Shown: piece after piece, positions 56,393 to 64,000 of the stretch
Position numbering within the stretch: the first letter of the stretch is position 1
Layout of the letters: each line of letters starts with the position of its first letter
From: Yamadazyma tenuis
Lineage: Eukaryota > Ascomycota > Pichiomycetes > Serinales > Debaryomycetaceae
Length of the DNA stretch: 64,000 bases
Direction of reading: 5' to 3'
NCBI RefSeq assembly: GCF_029203305.1
Contig: NC_089463.1
Coordinates: 372,001-436,000 of the forward strand
Translations under genes and position numbers: made by a program
Notes under the pieces: model-generated
Seen by the model: the letters and a program-made list of their open reading frames with translations, nothing else
Database searches by the model: none
Told to the model about the DNA's origin: nothing

Positions 56393-58432
56393 TCACCTCT
56401 TCATCCGCTTGGACTCTCTCATATTACTCAACTCCTCCCCAATACGCTTTTCAATCAACAGCTTCCAGTCGTGGGCACTCTCGACATCCACAAACAAGTA
56501 TGGCCACCGTTGAGCCAACCACATGAAAAGTAGCACCAATTTATGTGTGTCTTCGAGCACCGTCAACACCTGTAAACTCTCAGCCACGGGGGAAAGCCGA
56601 AGCGGCTTCAGACGAAGAATCTCAAGTGGCAAGAAGTCAACCGTGAGAATCGACATGCTCTTTGTCTCCACGAGATTCCGAATATACTTGATCAAAGTTC
56701 CTAGCACCAAGGGCGAATTGATGTTCAAATTGACGGGAGCGATGCTAAGCTTCAACTGGTCTTCTATCGACAACTGCTGCATGATTCCATCGGCCAGTAG
56801 GAGCTCCATTATGCCCATCCTCGACTCGATGTTTGTGAGGAAGAAGTTGTCGGAGTTGATAGGGCCATTGTCGATATCCTTCAAAATCGACTCCATCAGC
56901 GTATTGGGGTGGAATTTGGAGATGTAGCTTGTCCATACCTCGTTGGTGGGCCACACACATGCCTTGGGAATGTCCTCGACGGGCCCATCCATGTGTTTCT
57001 TGATATACGCGAGATCTTTCTTGTTCATGGCGGTGATTACTCCGCCCAGCTTGGACTTATCATGGCTGAACCTGCCGGCACGGCCACCGATCTGGCGCAC
57101 CGCTGACTGGGTAAGCAGGGCTACCGATGTCCCGTTGAACTTCTGGGTGGTGGAAAATACAATGCGCTTGATCGCCAAATTGAGTCCCATTCCCACCGCA
57201 TCACTTGCTACAAGCACGTCAAACTTACCAGAATTAAACCCATGGGCCTGCTCGCTTCGAATTTCAGGAGGAAGTGCCCCGTAGATGACTGCCACCTTGA
57301 GCTTGGTGGATTTTTCAATTGCCACTTTGAGCTGCAATATCTTCCGTTTCGAGAACGCAATCACACAGTCTCCCGGCTTGAGCCTCTCCAATCCGCGCAC
57401 TGGCTGCGATGCTACCTCAAGCTTTCCAAGACGCTCATACCGATTGATCTCGATCTCGTCGCCTGTGAGAGTGGCGATACGTCGTACCAAGTCGACACTA
57501 CGTTCCTCTCCACATACATGGACTTCTTTGGCCTGGACACCGAGTAAGGCACTGGTCCACGCCTCACCTCTCATATCGTCTGCGAGCATTTGGATTTCGT
57601 CAATGATACAGAGATCCATTTTCTTAAAAAGCGGCACCATTTCAATGGTACCACTGGTGATCTGGCTGATCTTACCGTCATCATCGACGCGGGCCACCAC
57701 CTCCTCACCCGTGACGAGGTTACAGTTTATGCCTCTGCCGTTAAAGTTCTCGTAGATTTCCCGCGCGAGGAGTCGAAGTGGGCCCGCGTAGTACCCAGAC
57801 AGACATTTTTCAAGCTTCTTCAACAGCTGGTACGTCTTGCCGGAGTTGGTGGGGCCGACGTGCATAACAATTTTTCGCTTCATTTTCCGGGTCTCGGGAT
57901 ACCACTGGGCCGGGTTGGAAAAATCGATGGACCTGCTGATGCCCTCTGCCGTCACAAGCAATTGCTGAGATCGTAATTTGTGCACAAGTTTGGAAAGCAT
58001 GGGCGTGAGGATGTCGCCTTCGGCGTACACGCTCTTCAACGCCGGGGGCACCATATCGGCGTGGATGGCGTGGACGAGGGGGCCTAGGTGTTCCCAGCGA
58101 GGATTCACAAAGTCGGCTGGCGTGAGCAGTTGGGGCAGTTTATATTCCTGTGGAGTTTCACAGTACTTGTTGACCTCAGCCTTTACGGTATCCTTGAACT
58201 GCCGCGAAAGCGTGGCCATGGCGTGGGGCGAGTATGGCGGTGGTTTGGTCGGTGGGGTGGTGATGGCATGGTTCACAAATAGGTTAGCGAGCGGGTCCTT
58301 GAGGCATGCGTTAAGCAACTGGGAGTCTGGCAAGCTGGACGCCCGCTGTGTGGAGTAGCTTCGCCAAGCATCGACGGCAAGAATGGCCGTCGTTTGGGGC
58401 CGGAGCATCTGCCGTGTCCATGTGATTAACAT
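56393..58432 (-). CDS. SUV3: SUV3, mitochondrial ATP-dependent RNA helicase
   Basis: The 679-residue protein has a mitochondrial leader and the Suv3-type DExH helicase core. Walker A is VGPTNSGKTYQLLKKL, the box-II equivalent is IIDEIQMLAD, box V/VI are VASDAVGMGLNL and RQIGGRAGRFS. The C-terminal Suv3 domain follows (LDIDNG-PIN, LQVLTVLEDTHKLVLLFMWLAQRWP). With Dss1 it forms the mitochondrial degradosome. The ATG at 58432 abuts the first base of the divergent kinase frame; a second ATG at 58408 (MLRPQTT) is a plausible start for a presequence. Confidence 0.96.
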   Translation of the reverse strand: MLITWTRQMLRPQTTAILAVDAWRSYSTQRASSLPDSQLLNACLKDPLANLFVNHAITTPPTKPPPYSPHAMATLSRQFKDTVKAEVNKYCETPQEYKLPQLLTPADFVNPRWEHLGPLVHAIHADMVPPALKSVYAEGDILTPMLSKLVHKLRSQQLLVTAEGISRSIDFSNPAQWYPETRKMKRKIVMHVGPTNSGKTYQLLKKLEKCLSGYYAGPLRLLAREIYENFNGRGINCNLVTGEEVVARVDDDGKISQITSGTIEMVPLFKKMDLCIIDEIQMLADDMRGEAWTSALLGVQAKEVHVCGEERSVDLVRRIATLTGDEIEINRYERLGKLEVASQPVRGLERLKPGDCVIAFSKRKILQLKVAIEKSTKLKVAVIYGALPPEIRSEQAHGFNSGKFDVLVASDAVGMGLNLAIKRIVFSTTQKFNGTSVALLTQSAVRQIGGRAGRFSHDKSKLGGVITAMNKKDLAYIKKHMDGPVEDIPKACVWPTNEVWTSYISKFHPNTLMESILKDIDNGPINSDNFFLTNIESRMGIMELLLADGIMQQLSIEDQLKLSIAPVNLNINSPLVLGTLIKYIRNLVETKSMSILTVDFLPLEILRLKPLRLSPVAESLQVLTVLEDTHKLVLLFMWLAQRWPYLFVDVESAHDWKLLIEKRIGEELSNMRESKRMKR

Positions 58433-58708
58433 ATGGTTGTGGTGAGTTTATATTTTAGGCATCAAGTTTTTGCACTCGATGCGCGCAACAGCAGAGCCGA
58501 GTGTGTGCAGCAGCAATGGATGGAAGATCCACAAATACCCAATTACCTGTATCATGTCCTAGCCTTCTGTTGGTCTGACCCTTTAAACGGCTCTATAATC
58601 ACCTCTCTAATCCCCGGCATCTTTTCTTGCCTCCTCCCTCATGCTCTGCTTCCCAGGCTATTTCTGCTCATTTCGCGGTCGCTTGTAAAATCAAACACCA
58701 ATGCATCC

Positions 58709-61021
58709 ATGAACAAGACCATCAACAACAACAATTACGCATCACAGCTCGCGGACGACTTCAATCGGTTCTATATTCACATCACCGACAGAACCCTCCA
58801 TCAAGTAGGCAACTACCGAATTGCCCACGAAATCGGTGAGGGTTCATTTGGCAAAGCATACCTTGCTCACCATGTTCTTCTCAACACACCGGTGGTGTTG
58901 AAATCAGGTCTCATCGACGACCCCAACATCGTCCGCGAAATCTACTACCACAAGCAGCTCAAGCACCGTAACATTGTACGGCTCTACGAGGTGATCAAGA
59001 CCGAAACCCATCTCTGGCTTGTGATGGAATACTGCCAGGGAAATGAGCTCTACTATCTCATCTACGAAAATAGAAGACTAGAGTACAAACAGACCCAACA
59101 CCTTTTTTTCCAGATCATCCAGGCCACCAAGTACGTGCATCTGTTGAACCTAGCGCACCGAGACTTGAAGCTCGAAAACATTCTCCTTGCCGATAAGAAG
59201 AAATCCATCATCAAACTCACCGACTTTGGGTTCGTGCGAGAGTTTAGCCCTGCGTCCCGCCGACTTTTGCTGACGATGTGTGGCACCACCGTGTACATGG
59301 CGCCCGAAGTGCTCTGTGGCCAGAAATATAACGGGTTTTCTGCTGACATCTGGCTGCTTGGTATCATTCTCTACACGATGCTCTACGGGCAGATGCCGTT
59401 TGAAGAGGACGACGAGCTCCGTACAAAGTATAAAATCATCCACGAGCTGCCGACGTACGACGAGTCGGTGCCGCTGGCCGCCAACACCCTCATCCAGCGC
59501 ATGCTTACCAAGAACCCGATGCTGCGGCCCAATCTCAACGACATCCTCAACTCGCCATTTCTCATCGACATCTCCAACCGTTTCCCCACCCATTCCCATT
59601 CCAAAGACACAGATCTGGCCTTGTCGATCTCGCAATATTACATGTCCAACCGGACCCGGTTCCTGTCCAAAGTTGAAAAAGCTCTCTTAAAACGGTTGGC
59701 CCATGCTGGCGTGCGCGTGGACCGACTCCGGCGAGACATCGAAGAAGGCCACATGAACTCTTTGACGGCCTTCTTTGACCTCAGTCTCACCCGAGACGTA
59801 CGGCACAAGCGACGTAGTCGTCGTGCTCGGCGTTCGTTGAGTAAAAGCACCAAAAAGATGAAGAGTGTGCTTCAGTTGAATGAAGATGGACCGCAGCTCG
59901 AGCGCATCATGCTGACGCTAAGTCTCGGTAGCCGGCAGGGGAAGGCGGACCCGCGGCGGTCGACCGACAGACGCTCGGTCGACGTAGGGAGAGGCTCTGA
60001 CGTGCCCAGCCCTGCTGCCACCGCACCCTTCGACCGCACGGTTCTGTTCTACACCGAACACCGCCGCCTGTCGGTATCGTCTGCCCCGTCCCCCGCCGGA
60101 CCTCGGCCGCTCTCTAACCCTTCGGGTCGTAAGCTCATGAACCGGCTCCAGTTTTGGAAAAAAAGAGATGAGCCCCAGTACGTCCTTGAAGACACCAGTG
60201 ACCTTACCATCAACAGCCCTAGTCCGAAAACAGTGCCAGATAACGTGTTGATGCCCATTCAGCATTTGGGCTCTAATGGTGGTTCGGCCTACATTTACAA
60301 CCAAAACCAGCCGTACCCCGGTGAACAGTCCAACCCCAAGTTATCGGAGGTGAAACCAGCTTCAAAGGACCAGAAGCCCGCCAAATCGTCGGCCATGGTC
60401 CTCTCCCCGCTGGCCCTGACGCCGACCAAACTACGAAGACCCACCTCGATGGTTTCACAGTTGAGTCACGTGAGCCAGCTTTCGACCATGGCCTCTGAAC
60501 TGGAGTCGGAGATGCTTGCGTCGGACTCCATGGACGAGTTTGACGAGGAATTGTACGAGTCGTCGTCGTTGAACGCTTCCACCCAAGATGTTGGCCGACT
60601 GACTGCTCGCAATGGAACCACGAAACGACCTACGTACCGACGCCAGGTGTCGAGTGACGTGCTGATTGCGTCGGTATCGACATCGGCGATGCTGAGACAC
60701 CCGTCCACCACCAAAAAAGCTGCTTCTCTTCGCCAGGTTCTGAGTAATTCGTCTACTGAAAGTAGTGAGTTGCTTCTGCCGGCAGCTTCTACCACCACTG
60801 GAACCGGTGGTCTTTTGATGCCTCAGTCGAATATGGCTCTGTTTGTGTTTGGGAGGTCGGGCTCGCCCATCAACTCCACCTTCCCGCTGGCGGCTCCGGT
60901 GCCTCGTTCCAGCTCTCCGCCGGTGGGTGTGACAAATGGACCCAAGTTTAAAGGGGAGAAGATCAAGTACGGGACCACGCATCCTATTCAGGAAGAGAAC
61001 GAGGATGACAATTCGAGTTGA
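58709..61021 (+). CDS. Ser/Thr protein kinase, YPL150W type
   Basis: The 770-residue protein has a kinase domain near residues 30-295: GEGSFGKAYLAHHVLLNTPVVLK, EIYYHKQLKHRNIV, HRDLKLENILL, DFGFVRE and MAPEVLCG. The phrase GEGSFGKAYLA...VVLK is that of yeast YPL150W, a poorly known kinase that binds phosphoinositides. The long C-terminal region is Ser/Arg-rich. Codons CTG at 59141-59143, 59270-59272 and 59354-59356 fall at kinase positions normally Ser (Y-x-H-S, activation segment, D-x-W-S-L-G). I start at 58709 (MNKTINNNNY) because the region upstream to 58433 lacks conserved sequence and would overlap the SUV3 promoter. Confidence 0.7.
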   Translation: MNKTINNNNYASQLADDFNRFYIHITDRTLHQVGNYRIAHEIGEGSFGKAYLAHHVLLNTPVVLKSGLIDDPNIVREIYYHKQLKHRNIVRLYEVIKTETHLWLVMEYCQGNELYYLIYENRRLEYKQTQHLFFQIIQATKYVHLLNLAHRDLKLENILLADKKKSIIKLTDFGFVREFSPASRRLLLTMCGTTVYMAPEVLCGQKYNGFSADIWLLGIILYTMLYGQMPFEEDDELRTKYKIIHELPTYDESVPLAANTLIQRMLTKNPMLRPNLNDILNSPFLIDISNRFPTHSHSKDTDLALSISQYYMSNRTRFLSKVEKALLKRLAHAGVRVDRLRRDIEEGHMNSLTAFFDLSLTRDVRHKRRSRRARRSLSKSTKKMKSVLQLNEDGPQLERIMLTLSLGSRQGKADPRRSTDRRSVDVGRGSDVPSPAATAPFDRTVLFYTEHRRLSVSSAPSPAGPRPLSNPSGRKLMNRLQFWKKRDEPQYVLEDTSDLTINSPSPKTVPDNVLMPIQHLGSNGGSAYIYNQNQPYPGEQSNPKLSEVKPASKDQKPAKSSAMVLSPLALTPTKLRRPTSMVSQLSHVSQLSTMASELESEMLASDSMDEFDEELYESSSLNASTQDVGRLTARNGTTKRPTYRRQVSSDVLIASVSTSAMLRHPSTTKKAASLRQVLSNSSTESSELLLPAASTTTGTGGLLMPQSNMALFVFGRSGSPINSTFPLAAPVPRSSSPPVGVTNGPKFKGEKIKYGTTHPIQEENEDDNSS

Positions 61022-61185
61022 CAACAGGGACGAGTCAGGAGAGCTAGAGAGAACCAGAGGCTTTGATCTACAAACGTGGATTTCCTCTTGTCTTGGTGTC
61101 AATAGAGACATCAAGGCAATGTATTAATAGTTAATGTATGAATAGTTTTGCTCGGGTTTGGGTACACAACGCTGCTACATCGTTG

Positions 61186-61245
61186 TCACCTCACTCAACC
61201 AAGTACCACTCTTGCTCACCTCACTCTACTAAGTACCACTCTAGC
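61186..61245. repeat. 30-bp tandem duplication in the eIF3m 5' region
   Basis: Copies 61186-61215 and 61216-61245 agree at 27 of 30 positions (unit starts TCACCTCACTC and contains AAGTACCACTCT). It lies about 75 bp before the eIF3m ATG. Because 30 is a multiple of 3, the open frame upstream stays open, but this does not by itself show coding. Confidence 0.7.
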
Positions 61246-61317
61246 CCATTTTCTTCCGCTACCACAGTCCTCACCTATTTTAGTGCGCGAAAAATTTTCA
61301 ATTGTTTCAACATCATC

Positions 61318-62490
61318 ATGTCTGTATTTGTGGTTGATAACGAGATCACCAGCTCCGTGAGAGAACTTGGGGAGATCATCGACACCATAAAGGGATCGTC
61401 AGACTTTTCTCAGTCGTTGGACTCCCATATTCCCTCTTCACCCGCTGATTTCACCGATAAATCAGCTCTTATACAGAAGGTTTACGACGCATCATCACCA
61501 GAGTATTTGAAAACTTTGAGTGACAAAGAGTTCGAACCAACCTTCAACTTGATCATATACATCTTAAGTGCCCTCCAAGGTGGAGTTGAAGCTGTGTTCG
61601 CCAAAGATACCGAAGACAAGTTATTGAACAATTTGATCAACTCCAGTCCTGTTCAACAATTGTCTTTGAGAGACAGAAAGTCCATTAAAGCCACCAGTAT
61701 ATTGTCTGAATTGACGTTGGTTTTCAACTTGTTGCCCAGCACCTCTTCTATCCGTGTGAAGGTGGTGACGTTGATTTTATCATTTGTCAAGAAGTTGGAG
61801 CTTGACTTTTCGATTCTCCAGCAATCTTTCGGTGAAAACTTGGTTCTGTGGTTACAAGAAGCCCAAGCGTCTGAAAAAGATATCAAACAGGTCTTCTGGT
61901 CGTTCATTGAATTGGACTCCTCTCGTTCACTGAAGTCTTTAGAGTTGATCAACAAATTCACAAAGCAGTACCAATTGGACCAACAAGAATTGCAAAGCTT
62001 GATCAAATTTGCCTTGAACGGCTCCACAATCGATCTCTCCTTCATGGTGAATAACAACGTCAACAAGGCCATTCAAGCCCACCAATCCGATGCGTTGGTG
62101 GCTTTGTTTTCTCGTTATTTACAAGGGGAATTACTCGAAGACTCGCCAGACTTCACCAACTTGAAATCCAAGTCCCAGATCTTGGCCTTGTGCAAATTCT
62201 TTGAAACATCGAGTAAGTTCGAATTCAATCTCGCTGAAATTCCAGTGGCTTCGTCTACTGATTTGGAAGTGTTATTGATCAACTCTATAAAAGCTGGTTT
62301 GGTTGAAGGTAAATTGGATCAGACTAATTCCACCTTCTACTTGACCAGAATTAACAAATTTATCTTACCAAGTGACCAACAGGCAGTGGCCAGAAACTTG
62401 GAAGGTGTCAAGAGCCATTTGGCAGCATGGAGAGCATCTCTAGTATCTGTTGGCGATGTGGTTAATACTTTTAGAGAAAACATCAAGTAG
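61318..62490 (+). CDS. eIF3m-like translation initiation factor 3 subunit (PCI domain)
   Basis: The 390-residue protein is helical with a C-terminal PCI domain. Its signature runs from SSTDLEVLLINSIKAGLVEGKLDQTNSTFYLTR to the tail LPSDQQAVARNLEGVKSHLAAWRASLVSV, which is the eIF3m pattern (IKAGLV.GK.DQ, then L..W). eIF3m is present in S. pombe, filamentous fungi and CUG-clade yeasts but absent from S. cerevisiae, and stabilises eIF3f/h with eIF3a/c. I start at 61318 (MSVFVVDNEITSSV). The frame is open back to 61138, which would add 60 residues spanning the 30-bp duplication; this lacks family support. Confidence 0.8.
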   Translation: MSVFVVDNEITSSVRELGEIIDTIKGSSDFSQSLDSHIPSSPADFTDKSALIQKVYDASSPEYLKTLSDKEFEPTFNLIIYILSALQGGVEAVFAKDTEDKLLNNLINSSPVQQLSLRDRKSIKATSILSELTLVFNLLPSTSSIRVKVVTLILSFVKKLELDFSILQQSFGENLVLWLQEAQASEKDIKQVFWSFIELDSSRSLKSLELINKFTKQYQLDQQELQSLIKFALNGSTIDLSFMVNNNVNKAIQAHQSDALVALFSRYLQGELLEDSPDFTNLKSKSQILALCKFFETSSKFEFNLAEIPVASSTDLEVLLINSIKAGLVEGKLDQTNSTFYLTRINKFILPSDQQAVARNLEGVKSHLAAWRASLVSVGDVVNTFRENIK

Positions 62491-62592
62491 AGCGGACAAA
62501 TATACAAGCAAGAACTCATGTGTGGTAATACTTTTAGAAATCAACTAGAGGTCAAATACAAGCAAGAACGTAATTCTATAATTCTGTAGCAC

Positions 62593-64000
62593 CTAATCTC
62601 TATCTCCATCCAAAACACTCAAAACTCCTCCCACCAAATGCAAAGATCCCACTACAAACACATCGGCTGGTGCCAACAGTTTAAGAGAGTTTAAGCCCGC
62701 TTCAATCTCTTTAAACACTTTAATTTCCGTCTTCTTCCCGTACTTAGCATCCCTCTGTTCCCATACCTCAGCAAACCCCTTCTGGACCGACAAGGTATCA
62801 ATGGCCGCCTGCGAATTGTTCATCGACACCAACTCGGCGTTGTATCCGCTGGCCCAGGTGATATTGGTGGTAAATACCACCGTATCAAACAGAACTCGCC
62901 CGTGCAAGTTGTCATACAACTGGGTCAAAAGCTGGTTAGCATTATCTCTTCCCTGCTGGTTGAACAAAAGCACTTTTCTCCGGCTGCCGGCACCGCCAAA
63001 TTCACTACGGGTAGCGAGCCAGCTGGTGCACACATTAATCGATTCAAGGGTATGAGCACCATCGATATAGAACGAAAGACCCTCAAAACCAGGTTTGTGA
63101 TCAATCACCTGGCACCGCCCGTCCCACTGGGCCCGTGCCAAACCCTCTTTGAACGGGGCTGGCAAGTACAGTAAGTCAGAAGACGGAAGGTCGGTGACCC
63201 CGAGATGCGCAAGGTGCGCTGCCGCGAGCTTCACCGCCAAGGCGGCGTTGTCGCGCTGGAATTCGCCCTGGAGCCCGAGTCGAACTCCCGCCACACTAAC
63301 CCCATCGACAAATTCAATTGAACTGGCCCCAAGCTCTTCTGCCCGCTCGGTAATCTGCTGGTGTGTTTGCGGGTACTCGTGCTGGACGCTGCTGAACGCA
63401 GGCGACCCCCGTTTGAAGATCCCCGTTTTGTTCCAGGTGATCAGATCAATAGTACTACCCAACATCGCTACGTGGTCCACCCCCAAGGCTGAGACCCCGG
63501 TGGCGGTAGGTGCCTCCACAATATTGGTCGAGTCGTATTTACCTCCTACACCCACCTCGTAAATGGCGGTGTTGACGCCTTCACTCATAAAAATGTGAAA
63601 CGACAATATCGTCAAATACTTGAAATACATGGGTTTCACCACGTCGTACGGCTCAAGGTCAGGGAACTCGTCAGCATCAGATGTCGTGTTAGACAACTTG
63701 TCCCAGACCTCGAAGAAGTACCGGGTGAAAAGCAGCTCATTAATTGGTTTACCATCTATTCTGATCCGCTCCCGTACAGACTTCAAATGCGGTGATGTGA
63801 AGAGTCCCACCTTTTTTATACCTCCAGGCCCACCGCCATTGGCAACGTATTGGAGAAGAATCGACTCAGTGAACGCACACGTACTACCTTTGCCTTTGGT
63901 TCCGGTGACATGGATGACATTGAGACGATTAAAGTCTTTGGGCGAGTATCCCAATCTTCTAATATATTCATACACCACCTTGATGGAGTACTCATTCTTG
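62593..64000 (-). CDS. MET7: MET7-like folylpolyglutamate synthase (5' part beyond the window)
   Basis: About 468 residues are in the window; the frame is open to the right edge without a start. The P-loop is HVTGTKGKGST. The phrases VGLFTSPHLKSVRERIRIDGKPI, FFEVWDKL and YEVGVGGKYDSTNI, and GVDHVAMLGSTIDLITWNK, are those of FPGS (Met7) rather than dihydrofolate synthase (Fol3). The enzyme adds gamma-glutamates to tetrahydrofolates in cytosol and mitochondria, needed for methionine synthesis and mtDNA upkeep. The C-terminus LHLVGGVLSVLDGD is typical. It converges with eIF3m with a 102-bp gap. Confidence 0.93.
   Translation of the reverse strand, partial: KNEYSIKVVYEYIRRLGYSPKDFNRLNVIHVTGTKGKGSTCAFTESILLQYVANGGGPGGIKKVGLFTSPHLKSVRERIRIDGKPINELLFTRYFFEVWDKLSNTTSDADEFPDLEPYDVVKPMYFKYLTILSFHIFMSEGVNTAIYEVGVGGKYDSTNIVEAPTATGVSALGVDHVAMLGSTIDLITWNKTGIFKRGSPAFSSVQHEYPQTHQQITERAEELGASSIEFVDGVSVAGVRLGLQGEFQRDNAALAVKLAAAHLAHLGVTDLPSSDLLYLPAPFKEGLARAQWDGRCQVIDHKPGFEGLSFYIDGAHTLESINVCTSWLATRSEFGGAGSRRKVLLFNQQGRDNANQLLTQLYDNLHGRVLFDTVVFTTNITWASGYNAELVSMNNSQAAIDTLSVQKGFAEVWEQRDAKYGKKTEIKVFKEIEAGLNSLKLLAPADVFVVGSLHLVGGVLSVLDGDRD

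Overview
The window is gene-dense nuclear DNA of a budding yeast in the CUG-Ser clade (Debaryomycetaceae/Metschnikowiaceae type; the species cannot be fixed from the sequence alone). The clade call comes from the DNA. In-frame CTG codons fall exactly where conserved motifs need serine: the PP2C GDSR motif of PTC1 (27765-27767), and the Y-x-H-S and D-x-W-S-L-G motifs of a protein kinase (59141-59143, 59354-59356). CTG is otherwise avoided as a leucine codon. About 39 protein genes lie on both strands with short gaps. Two are split by small spliceosomal introns. I found no tRNA, rRNA, transposon, CRISPR or viral sequence.

Layout. 0-8 kb: 3' end of CCT3, then CYK3 (cytokinesis), KIN28 (TFIIH kinase), an L-2-hydroxyglutarate dehydrogenase-like flavoenzyme and SYF2 (splicing). 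8-24 kb: SPT6, an AIM17/gamma-butyrobetaine-hydroxylase-like dioxygenase, PRM10 (ThrE-type membrane protein), TSR4, IFM1, DBF4 and a roadblock EGO/LAMTOR2-like subunit. 24-36 kb: CDC34, an F-box protein, PTC1, a CRP1-type copper ATPase, a FIT-family lipid-droplet/ER protein, an orphan GPI-anchored secreted protein, a mitochondrial CysA-type serine O-acyltransferase and SVP26. 36-52 kb: SPO14 (phospholipase D), a DOPA-dioxygenase-like protein, a VanZ-like membrane protein with an intron, MRX8, GAR1, EDE1 with an intron, and JLP1 (sulfonate dioxygenase). 52-64 kb: MRX11 (FLILHELTA family), ERG10 with a C-terminal SKL, ENV9, gluconokinase, SUV3, a YPL150W-type kinase, eIF3m, and the 3' part of MET7 (folylpolyglutamate synthase), which runs off the right edge.

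Themes. Most genes are conserved housekeeping genes and adjacent genes are not functionally clustered. Two sulfur-assimilation genes are present: the CysA-like enzyme, with a perfect TCACGTGA about 70 bp upstream, and JLP1, with a CACGTG in an unusually long 1.37-kb upstream region rich in short repeats. Four genes are mitochondrial expression or organelle factors (IFM1, SUV3, MRX8, MRX11). The points most worth following are the CUG reassignment evidence, the two introns whose first exons are easily missed, the CysA-type enzyme with its Cbf1-like site, the SKL on the acetoacetyl-CoA thiolase, the orphan GPI protein, Ser in place of the activating Thr of KIN28, and a strong GC-rich hairpin upstream of CDC34. 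Nothing in the window amounts to a clear new multi-gene system.
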